From Epiperipatus broadwayi (Eukaryota; Onychophora; Udeonychophora; Euonychophora; Peripatidae), in the NCBI GenBank assembly GCA_028023455.1, contig JAQFVV010000112.1:1798001-1862000 (forward strand): a DNA stretch of 64,000 nucleotides. The letters are read 5' to 3'. The notes under the pieces were generated by a model. The model worked only from the letters and a program-made list of their open reading frames with translations. It did no database searches and was not told the DNA's origin. Shown here in pieces: positions 26,601 to 33,700 of the stretch. Both the position numbers and the translations under genes were made by a program. The stretch's first letter is position 1, and every line of letters begins with the position of its first letter.

Positions 26601-28976
26601 CTTCCTTAAGTATATATCTATGAATACATTGAATATGAACTTCAGTGTTAATTAGAAATGCTTTTCTTGAATAAAAGTGTTAAAGAAATTGGATTCATAT
26701 AATTTTATCTCACTTTCAAAGCTTTTCTATATACTCCTTTGATATGAAACATTTTATCCACTTAAAGCATTTATAGTTCTGAATATAATTTGCATATGCT
26801 ATTGGCTGAGATAGCTAGACAATAGGGTACTATAACTGAATAATAGATCTATCATTTAAATAATTTGTCATAATTATTTCATTGGATTTAAACTTGGCTT
26901 TTCACTAGTATTTTCTCTTATAAATAATTAATTACGATTTTTTTTTATTGTGCAGAAATAGGTATTTGCATTGATGTCCATCTTCTAAACACTAACCTGA
27001 CTGATGCAAGACTTGACATCTTTCTAAGCAGTAGGATTTCTTCTTACATCAAGTTCTGATGTTGAATTATCCTTTAATGCTTACGTGATTCTTAATCTGT
27101 TAACATAATCATTTTCCTTATTTTCTCATTATCTGTCATCCACATACCTGCATACTCTTGCAGATGTTTTAGGATCAGTAGAATTTCTTGATTCACTACA
27201 TAATCAATCACAGATGCTTTACATTCTGTTTTATGAGGAATTAGCAAATCTGTTAAGATATTTAACATTAAAAATTTCTGTAAATGAATGTTAAATGGCA
27301 CATTCTTTGAGTTCAAAAACATAAAATTATTCTTGCTATTTTGTTAACTTAGTTGCCATAGTATAATAATTTGAAAAATATAATTAAAAACAGTTTGAAA
27401 ATCATTAAACTAACAATAATTATACTCATTATATAAAGCCTTTTCAGTTTTAATTGAATCAGCCGTTTATTGTATATTGCATCCATGTGCATATGTACTT
27501 CAAATGACTAAAAACTTTGCTTTATGGCAGCCAATCCACAATAATAAAAAAATAACTGGAAGAAGATAAATTTGCAATATATAATCTAAATACTGTACAT
27601 ATAAATATGATTTAGTGAATGATAAATAAAAATTATTTTCTTTATATAATTCACTAACAGCTATTTATTACTAACATTTCTAAATTAATTTTTATTCTTC
27701 TCATTTCTTTCTAATTTGTTTTGCCTTTACTGTCTTTAGTCATTTAAATATAATAACAGAGTCTAATCATCATGAGATTCATGCCATCTTGTTATTACTG
27801 CCCTAGCTGTGGTAATGGCATTGTATGTTTATGCAAAAATGGTTCCATCCTTTAATTTTATGCCCACCAATTTTGATTCCAGTCCTTTTTGTAAATTTGT
27901 TTTCTAATTTTTTTAATTTTTCTAGTTAGAATAACTGCATTCATTTATGAGAAGCTACACATGATGATGATATTAATATCTTGTATAAAAATACAACAAT
28001 TCTAGATTAGATTTTTTAATAATTGTTCATTACATTAGTTTTCAGTGATAGTTTGACAAACATTAAAATTTCTATAGGATCTGAGAGCATTTATTAAATT
28101 TTAAATAATAAATATTAAAACTTAAAAACATCTTTATACTATTTTTTTTTTATTTTGTTAACAAAACATTTTATTTAATATGCAGTTCAAGTGCTTTTTT
28201 TTTTTTTTTAAGATTTAAGTAAAGATGGACCCCAAGATCATACTCAGCGAAGACTTTCTTTGGATTCATTGATGGATGAACAAGATCATAATTTGGGTAT
28301 TGGAAAAAGAAGGAGGAAAAAACTGAAGAAAAGGCACACTCGTTCTAAAATCAATCCATGGCCTCTGTTGCAGTTAAAGGGGCGACGAGGGAGTGATACA
28401 TCTCAAGGCAGTTTCATTCCAATAGACCCAAAACCATCAGTGCGACAAGACACTTGGAGATTATTTGAAATATCACAGAAACCAGACCAAAATTTAGATG
28501 CATTTGCAATAGTTTCTTCTACATTAACTGAAATTCCAGCTATTACTCTTCCTAATTCTTATTTAAATGGATGTGTGGCTCATCCGGGATTTCTTTTAGA
28601 AGATCTTGATCCTACGCCTGCAATAATAAATGTTCATTCTGAAGAAAAACAAATACCTAATCACAGTCGCACATCATCTATTAAAAGTATTTCACCATTA
28701 CAATTATCTTCACTCCAAACTAAAACACCTATTATATACTCAATTCCCGGTCAGATTTCTGATATGGAGCAAGTTATTTTTCTTCCTAATTCTCAGCAAG
28801 CTCAATGGCTTATAAAACCACCTAAGCCATCAGCTAGTAATGTCTTTTTAAAAGAGAATCTTCCTGGGCAGCTATCAGATTCAGAACCAACATTCTCTAA
28901 AGGTAGGAGTGGAAGTCGAAATAGCCATCGGCGAACTGGTGATATTGGTATCAATACTTGTGATTCATCTTCTTAA
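2590..28976 (+). CDS. Smoothened (Hedgehog pathway seven-pass receptor), 3' six exons
   Basis: Class F GPCR-like transducer of Hedgehog signalling, normally held off by Patched and acting at the plasma membrane or cilium to control Ci/Gli. Six exons join in frame (2590-2682, 4414-4522, 9167-9352, 9741-9877, 9959-10093, 28213-28976) and give 473 residues plus stop. In order they encode intracellular loop 3 (NSPGL, IIRLG), TM6 ([18 protein letters not shown]), ECL3 with two Cys and two N-glycosylation sequons (NIT, NKS), TM7 ([14 protein letters not shown]), the juxtamembrane WKRFLRR, the hallmark [13 protein letters not shown]...SSTWA, a Lys/Arg cluster ([11 protein letters not shown]) and a long polar tail. 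The order and motifs match animal Smoothened closely. The N-terminal Frizzled-type domain and TM1-TM5 lie upstream of the window. The tail has three RRxSxxS clusters (see findings). Intron 5 is about 18.1 kb and loaded with transposons. Identity is very secure; the species is not. Confidence 0.96.
2683..4413 (+). other. Smoothened intron
   Basis: GT-AG intron of 1.7 kb bounded by frame-compatible exons. It holds A/T-rich sequence with no repeat or coding segment that I recognise. Confidence 0.8.
4414..4522 (+). CDS. Smoothened exon: TM6 and start of ECL3
   Basis: A polypyrimidine tract (ccctctctctctttctag) precedes the exon and donor gtaagt follows it. It encodes a hydrophobic helix ([17 protein letters not shown]) followed by [14 protein letters not shown]. 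The FSCH-YD pattern and EWE-SF are diagnostic of Smoothened TM6. Phase in is 1 and phase out is 2, and both agree with the neighbouring exons. Confidence 0.96.
4523..9166 (+). other. Smoothened intron with hAT remnant
   Basis: GT-AG intron of 4.6 kb. Apart from the hAT-derived stretch described separately, it holds short AT dinucleotide runs (around 6990 and 7180) and no recognised exon. A segment at about 6514 reads cagtgattctcagcct, which resembles a hAT terminal sequence in + orientation. Confidence 0.7.
5455..6075 (-). mobile_element. hAT-family transposase remnant (C-terminal part)
   Basis: Read on the - strand, 6060-5800 contains [23 protein letters not shown], and 5702-5457 contains SRDKYPNIW and [18 protein letters not shown]. 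These match the C-terminal half of ZBED/GTF2IRD2-type hAT transposases, including the dimerisation segment (family: E-YP-I, then S--N--K...RS-L-D-HL---LR). There are internal stops, and the usual Phe-Gly-Ser-x-Tyr-x-Cys-Glu stretch is corrupted, so the protein is dead. A hAT-like end (gtggccaaactttt with gggggtgac) lies on the + strand near 4957-4990 and may be one terminus. Confidence 0.72.
9167..9352 (+). CDS. Smoothened exon: ECL3, TM7 and juxtamembrane helix
   Basis: Acceptor ttttatag, donor gtatga. It begins by completing an Ile codon and then reads [30 protein letters not shown] and TTWKRFLRR. The two cysteines and two Asn-X-Ser/Thr sites fit an extracellular loop. The Trp-Lys-Arg after TM7 lies where vertebrate SMO has the Trp-Arg pair linked to ciliary targeting; here a Lys replaces the first Arg. 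Confidence 0.97.
9741..9877 (+). CDS. Smoothened exon: proximal cytoplasmic tail
   Basis: Acceptor tatttttcag. The donor is a weaker gtttgt. The 45-codon exon contains [10 protein letters not shown], the most conserved stretch of the Smoothened tail, then SISF and a His/Asp segment. Frame is kept with both neighbours (one base in, one base out). Confidence 0.94.
9959..10093 (+). CDS. Smoothened exon: tail with first PKA/CK1-like cluster
   Basis: Acceptor tactacag, donor gtgaat. It encodes [18 protein letters not shown], matching the GLAFDLN...SSAWA block of the vertebrate tail, then PRLLLRRGG and LRRSSSDSG. The exon leaves one base, which joins GAT at the next exon. The RRSSSDS segment at its end is the first of three RRxSxxS sites. 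Confidence 0.94.
10391..10413 (+). repeat. Homopolymer G tract (23 bases)
   Basis: An uninterrupted run of 23 guanines in a strongly A/T-rich intron, about 300 bases after a Smoothened donor. The transcribed RNA would carry the G-run, which can form a G-quadruplex. Length is likely to vary between individuals or be a sequencing or assembly uncertainty. Confidence 0.95.
13131..14350. mobile_element. Nonautonomous DNA transposon with long terminal inverted repeats
   Basis: The block 13131-13222 recurs as its reverse complement at 14273-14350. Shared anchors are attaataattatacataaaa and ccttatcaaatgttaaacac, then tattttaacattaacctat. The left arm has a roughly 15-base insertion relative to the right. 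The ends are TA-rich (tatatat), consistent with insertion into or duplication of TA sequence. The interior carries no open frame of note. It also contains a sequence resembling a hAT terminus near 13750, suggesting a nested insertion. Confidence 0.7.
13749..13830 (+). mobile_element. hAT-like terminal fragment (tentative)
   Basis: The segment begins cagtgatgccaatctttttt and continues with cttgtgaccccc. This resembles the CAGTG-TTCTCAACCTTTTT...GACCCCC terminus common to many hAT elements. Related sequence (tgacctcc, ctgtgacctctcgagag) lies at 14221-14260. No transposase was seen. It lies within the TIR element. Confidence 0.4.
15030..16520. repeat. Decayed minisatellite-like region, unit about 50 bases
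   Basis: Clearest at 16061-16200, where three units each contain a version of aaataaagacatggttag(c/t)atcac followed by a ttcaaaatatttcaa-like half; unit starts are near 16061, 16115 and 16162. More diverged versions of the agcaaaataaag core appear at 15095, 15130, 16290 and 16390. Outside the three clear units the periodicity is weak by eye, so the limits are approximate. Confidence 0.55.
17954..18001. repeat. Near-perfect 22-bp hairpin
   Basis: The left arm aatatgtagtgtaaaaacat and the right arm atgtttctacactacatatt are reverse complements with one mismatch, separated by a few bases. It is a compact palindrome without visible transposon ends. It could be a hairpin RNA in the intron or the product of a small inverted duplication. 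Confidence 0.75.
19572..19579 (+). promoter_or_regulatory. TATA-box candidate (TATAAATA)
   Basis: TATAAATA sits in a GC-richer patch (ggtataaataaccccgc). A possible start region (gggacaatag) follows about 25 bases downstream, and an open frame with a good Kozak context begins at 19823. The arrangement is what a TATA promoter or an LTR U3/R junction would show. No experimental support can be inferred. Confidence 0.4.
19823..19993 (+). CDS. Candidate first exon of an unidentified nested or retroelement gene
   Basis: ATG in the context accaaaATGG opens 57 codons that end exactly at a donor-like GAG|gtaaat. The protein ([16 protein letters not shown]..., with CLYTCHF and [17 protein letters not shown]) has balanced amino-acid use, unlike the Lys/Asn/Phe-rich chance frames around it. 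Hydrophobic heptads in the second half suggest a helix or coiled coil. I do not recognise the family. It follows a TATA-like box by about 245 bases. It may be exon 1 of a gene nested in the Smoothened intron or the gag start of a retroelement. No downstream exon was found. Confidence 0.4.
20555..21380. repeat. Diverged direct duplication, two copies about 0.73 kb apart
   Basis: The segment near 20557-20645 (gagctcgtctgtgctggtttc, attgattt, caagaccgtatt, aataggaaactag) recurs at 21293-21372 (gctcgccggcgctgtttcg, ttgattt, caagatcgtatt, aataaggaaaccag). Sequence beyond each copy also looks related (gaaagaaa-tt-, ctgcca/ctgcta). Both lie downstream of the TATA-bearing patch. It may be a decayed retroelement with repeated modules; the ends are not defined. 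Confidence 0.5.
21665..22768 (-). mobile_element. CR1-like LINE, 5'-truncated 3' fragment
   Basis: On the - strand this is a second copy of the 3' third of the LINE found at 37.4-42.0 kb + strand. Shared segments include [52 protein letters not shown] and the zinc-knuckle-like [20 protein letters not shown]. It includes the same 3' untranslated end with an agaagcca-aat-catc motif. The frame is broken several times. It starts abruptly (5' truncated) near 22768, only about 12 bases from the 3' end of an RTE-like LINE on the same strand. Confidence 0.85.
22780..25535 (-). mobile_element. RTE-like LINE, 5'-truncated and mutated
   Basis: Reading on the - strand from 25535: an endonuclease part ([40 protein letters not shown]), the RT thumb and fingers ([10 protein letters not shown]), RT palm ([14 protein letters not shown]), the catalytic box and the C-terminal [18 protein letters not shown]...IPRDLK block. 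This order and wording match RTE/BovB-type non-LTR elements. Stops and frameshifts are frequent. The usual aromatic-Ala-Asp-Asp box reads FANDV, so one catalytic Asp is lost. It lies antisense in the Smoothened intron, and its 5' start is missing. Confidence 0.88.
24606..24618 (+). repeat. Homopolymer C tract (13 bases)
   Basis: Thirteen consecutive C on the + strand interrupt the RTE-like element within its degraded linker between endonuclease and RT. On the element strand it is a G-run. It probably arose after insertion. Confidence 0.9.
28213..28976 (+). CDS. Smoothened terminal coding exon: distal tail and stop
   Basis: A long T-run ending in taag precedes the exon. It is open for 253 codons to TAA at 28974-28976. 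It begins DLSKDG, then carries QRRLSLDSL, the basic cluster [24 protein letters not shown] and a long Ser/Pro/Ile-rich polar region with little further conservation that I can recognise. Its length, basic cluster and low complexity fit the variable end of invertebrate Smoothened. Codon use stays A/T-rich but the frame is clean, unlike the surroundings. Confidence 0.95.
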
Positions 28977-29203
28977 ATTGTATTTTACTATTTGTAAATA
29001 ATTATAAATACAAGATATTTTATATTTAATTAAATCTGAGAATATTATTACTAATATCGGATTTAATTTTTTCGTAACCAAAGACAATCTTTAAGATGAA
29101 CTGGCAATTTACTAATAATAATTGTAAGAATTATGTTAATAGTTTTATTAAACTATATTGAAAGAAATCCATGTAGAATTTTTTTTATTATTTTTTTAAT
29201 GTT

Positions 29204-29209
29204 AATAAA
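29204..29209 (+). terminator. Candidate poly(A) signal for Smoothened
   Basis: AATAAA at about 230 bases past the stop codon, the first canonical hexamer on the + strand after the coding region. A/T-richness makes chance hexamers common, so this is only a candidate cleavage signal. Confidence 0.5.
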
Positions 29210-30454
29210 ATACAAGATCTAAATATAATTATAATTTAAATGTTTATCTAATTTTTTAAATATCTTTCTGCCATTTTTTTTATTATTGATAATAAGCTTG
29301 AAAAATAGAAAGCTTAAAATGATTTTAAATCATTTACAATTACTGCAAATTATTATTTTTGTTATAATGTCTTCATTCTCCTCCTCAGTGCTATCATACA
29401 ATATTTCATCTCTGTTTTTTTTTTATTCCATTTGCTGTTTTTTTTATCTTGATATATTATACATAGCTTCTATCCTTATTAAAGTCATGTATAATTTCTC
29501 TCACTATATTTCTTTTTTTTAGAGCCTTAAGAATCTTTTTCTTTGCAATACTTGAACATTTTCAAAAGCATCTTATAATCATTGGTTCAACAATACAACT
29601 AACAAAATTGCCCAATAAGTTAGAATTTTTTTTCTTATAACTAATTCAATTAGTCATTAAAAGATATCTAGTTATTGGTAATAAAATATGGGTGAAAACC
29701 ATAAAAGCTTTACTAACAATAGTTGACTTATCAAACTGAATTACTTTCTTCAAATCTTTGTATTTTATTTTTCTTCACAACATCTCATAACTATTTTTCT
29801 TCTAATTTTTTTTTTGCTACTTTTTCTAATCATCTATTACTATAGTTTTTAGGTTTCGTGCACTCATATCTTTGATATTATCCACTTTAAAAAAATACAT
29901 TAATGATTATTATTGATCGTTTATTAGATCAAAAAGTATTATAACTTGATATTGATAAATGCTGAATAAATGATAATGTCTACAAGAGATTATGATTTGG
30001 GCCAACTGAAGAATTTTGTTTAGCATGAATGCATTTTAGAGTCCTTTTTTTTTTCAGTTGTCTTTATGCATATGTTTTAAGCAAGTGTGGTGGAATGGAA
30101 GTTCTAAATATATATAAAAAGATAATATGGGTGGGGGTGAAATAGATTAATGATACCATGTAATAATAATAATGATAAAACATATTAATTTTTAGGTGAG
30201 TTAAAGCTTATGTCCAGGCTAGCAATAATATAATTTCTAACCTAATAAATGATTAGAATATAATCATTAATGTATTTATCTAAAATACATGGTGTCAAAT
30301 ATGTGCATGCAGGAAGTTACAGTAATATGTGAGTCGGTAAATAAATTACAGTTTATCAAATATATAATACTAATAATATAAACTTATTTACAGAACAACT
30401 TAAGCCACAAACATTACTATGATAATTTATTTAAAGGCAAGGCTACTTTTTGCT

Positions 30455-30460
30455 TTTATT
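30455..30460 (-). terminator. Candidate poly(A) signal for REC114
   Basis: TTTATT on the + strand, which is AATAAA on the gene strand, about 156 bases after the stop. A second one lies at 30426-30431. Either could end the transcript. Confidence 0.45.
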
Positions 30461-30615
30461 ATCCTATTCAGATTAGTGATTTGAAAATTTAATTAGAGGA
30501 CCGAATACTATCTAATGTCATTAGAGGAGCCATATGCTACTTGCTTTTAGAATAAAAAATGATATATATTTTAATGTATCAATGTTATTAAAATACATTA
30601 AGATATAACTTTGTC

Positions 30616-30795
30616 TCATGAAGTCTGTGTTAGTTTCTTCAACTGATTTTCTACTTGTTGTACAAATGCTGGGAAGTTTATATCTGTCAAACACAAACGG
30701 ATAAAAGTTTCCAAACCTCCTGGAATAGTATCATCAGTGATATTACAGTGCTGATATACTAGTGGTAGATTGTAAGTACTGTCACCAAATAAAAC
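30616..30795 (-). CDS. REC114 terminal exon: C-terminal helical domain
   Basis: The acceptor tattttag opens 59 codons and a TGA. LPLVYQHC is followed by LETFIRLCLTDINFPAFVQQ and VENQLKKL. The (L/I)RLCL-D--FP-FV--VE--LKKL pattern is the best recognised REC114 signature in the window. This part is known to bind the N terminus of MEI4. Confidence 0.78.
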   Translation of the reverse strand, partial: VLFGDSTYNLPLVYQHCNITDDTIPGGLETFIRLCLTDINFPAFVQQVENQLKKLTQTS

Positions 30796-33700
30796 CTAAA
30801 ATAATAATAAATTAAAGATGTACATCTGTGTAAATATATATTCAATATCTTCATTATTTGCTAACATCATATAAAATATTTTTAAAAATAAACTAGGAAT
30901 GGTTTAATTTGAGCTATACCTGAGTTATATCTGAAATAGATGTTTCACCACTAAGAGTTCGAGCTGTATCAGAAAACTAAAATTCATATTAAAAATAGTT
31001 TTAAAAATATGTCCAAAGTAAATTACAAAAAAAAAAAATTAATTCCACATATTATTTATAATTTTTATCCTTAATAGCATAATAAAAGAGAAAAAATATA
31101 TATAAATATGATTTACGCATTAACTGTTAACATAAACAATTTTTTTTAAACATATAAGTCTATCAAAATCTCTGCCTATGATTATTATAAGTTTATTAAT
31201 TTACAATGACCTCTTTTTTCAATCACAAGTAATTAAGCATTGTAGTCAATGTACACTAAATGCCAAACAAACTCAACTAGAAGGAACTACTTACTTAGCA
31301 TTACATTCATCAAAGATTAAATTATTTTTATTTTGCTATCCATGTTAATGATTTGAATCCCAGAATCTACTTTATTGTTCAATTCATATATAAGTTTGGA
31401 TCGATTCAAAAACTATTTTAGTAAATTCATGTGTAAAGTTAAGGATAATTTCAAGTTTTTTTTTATATGCCTTTATTTAACTTATTCTATTTTCTAAGTC
31501 TTTCTGTCTAAATAAAATATTGTCACTCAATTTTCACCTACTTTCTAGTTTCTTATCTACTTGAAACTTTGCATATATATTATATTCCCAATTACAATAA
31601 ACTTTTTTTGATGTTTTCAAATAATTTTAGTAAAAATTTAAGGATTCATTTTAAACATAGGCAATTTTATTCAATTTTTTTTTTTTAACTTACAGAATGT
31701 TATATATTTATTATTTATAAAAAATTGATATCAACAAGACTAGAAACTTACCAAAGGAATTATAATTATTCATAGTTGCTAAAATCATGTTATTATCCCA
31801 TCATTTTGTCTCAGTATTACATATAAAATTAAAAAATAAGTTTTAAAAAAATCCTTTTATTCACATAAATTCTATCAAAACTTTTAAAAGCATGGTACAC
31901 TCATGTTTAGAAATAGGCTTAGTTTAATATTTTTATCTTAATATTCATTATTGTCTTGCTACTATCTACATGAAAAAAATATATCTAATTTCTATTTATG
32001 TAAAGTATAACTAAGAATATTTCTATACATGAGTGCTCCACATTTTTATTTTTGGATGTGTAATACCAAAAATACTGTGAAAGATGAAGAAAAATTATGG
32101 TTTATTTTTTTAGTGCATTGATTTTCAATATCATTATACTGCATTAGATATTGCTGACTTCTTTCTTTATTCATAGTCATCTAACTTCTATTAATCAAAT
32201 AACTATATTAATAGTTGTGAATATACAAAAAGTTAGCACTGACTACTACAGTTTATAATAAACTTTTTGGATGGGTGGTGGGGATTCATATAAGTGTTGA
32301 TATATATTATTCCTTTAGAAGATCAACACTTAATTTGTATATGCAAAGGATTATTATTACAGTTTATGATATATCTTTAAATATTGTGATGAAAGGATAC
32401 ATTAAAGGGATATAAAGCATTGATAAATTTTATCTTAGTCATAATGTCAAGTTGCCTCAACCTATCTACATATGTATAATATGTAATTCATGGATCATAA
32501 GTATTGAAGGTTTCAAATCATTAAATTCGGATAATAAGAACTTGGCCACTGAATAGGGACAGTACTAGCACTTCTTCCTGCCTGAATAGTCTACTAGCCA
32601 AAAATTGATCATCGTAGTCTGTTGGCATTGCTAGCTAGTGCTATTTAATCAAATCATTTATAATAATGGATATGAATGAAGAAGCCACCCATTATATATC
32701 TAAATTTATAAGTAAACAATAACAAAAAAAGGTATTTGTAAACTATTAACTGTGCAGCCTTTGGTGGCGCTATTTCTAGTTAAAAACAGCGATATAACAT
32801 TACCGGGCCGCTAGATTTTTTTTTTTTTTTATCTAATAGATCGTATTTTGACATACGGCTGTAATTTTTTTTCTTTTTAATATATTGTTTGTTTTGGACA
32901 TAATTATTTTTTTTTGGTTTTCATTTGATAAATTTAAAACTATAATGGACACTGACCTTTTTTTTGGATCTCAAAAGTACATAATTTTTGACATACGCCT
33001 TTATTTGGGTGGAGGGGGGGATTTCCATTCTAAATCTACTGTTTCTTTTTTACAGATGTCTTTTTTTTTTTGGTTTTGGATTCGATACATTTCAAAGTAT
33101 AAGGGACAGTTTTAACTTTTTTTTGGAATATCTCAAATATACACAATTTGCTTTACATACGACTTTTTTTTTTTTGTTATTTAAAATTAGAATCGACACT
33201 TTCTTTTTGAATTTGTTAAAAATGCTGGGGGTTGCTGTTGATTGATTTAGCAAAAAAAATTCAAACTTGTCCGACAAACTCCGCCTCAGATGTCCGTATT
33301 TGCTTATAACGAAAAGAATTGTTTGGTATTTTATCTTACATTTATAAATATGGGGGTTTTTTTGGGCAGCGGGTTTTGATTTTTTTGTTTTTTTAATAAT
33401 AACAAAACGGGGTTTTGATTTTTTTTTTTTTAATTATAACAAATAAGACGGGGTTTTGATTATTTTTTTTTTAATAATAATAAATAAAATGGGACTTCTT
33501 TTTTCTCTTAGATTTATAAATACGGCTTTTTTTTTGGGCGGCGGTTTTTTGTTTTTTTTTAATAATAAATAAAACATCAAAAACAAAAAAGTCAATCGCG
33601 GTATTGTTTTTTTAACCAAAGAAATATGTATATTAACCGGTTTTGTTACATTCTGTGGATTTATTTATTTATCTTTTTTAAGAGTCGTACAATTTTGTTA

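Larger units (their letters stand above)
10094..28212 (+). other. 18.1 kb Smoothened intron, transposon-rich
   Basis: Bounded by the tail exon and the terminal exon, both in phase. It contains a G-run, a TIR element, a decayed minisatellite, a hairpin, a promoter-like segment with a candidate first exon, a diverged duplication and two LINE fragments, each listed separately. Stretches 10.4-13.1, 18.0-19.5 and 25.6-28.2 kb hold only A/T-rich sequence with no feature that I can name. Confidence 0.85.
28977..30615. other. Convergent intergenic region / 3' UTRs
   Basis: Between the Smoothened stop and the REC114 stop. It contains plausible poly(A) signals for both genes and otherwise only A/T-rich low-complexity sequence. 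No exon or transposon was recognised. Confidence 0.7.

Noticed and set aside
27092-27322. A 76-codon - strand frame with an IDYVV segment, recalling LINE endonucleases
   Set aside because: Only a short resemblance, no flanking endonuclease motifs, and the order cannot be followed; not enough to call a LINE.
28630-28815. A 61-codon frame inside the last Smoothened exon
   Set aside because: An out-of-frame shadow of the Smoothened tail.
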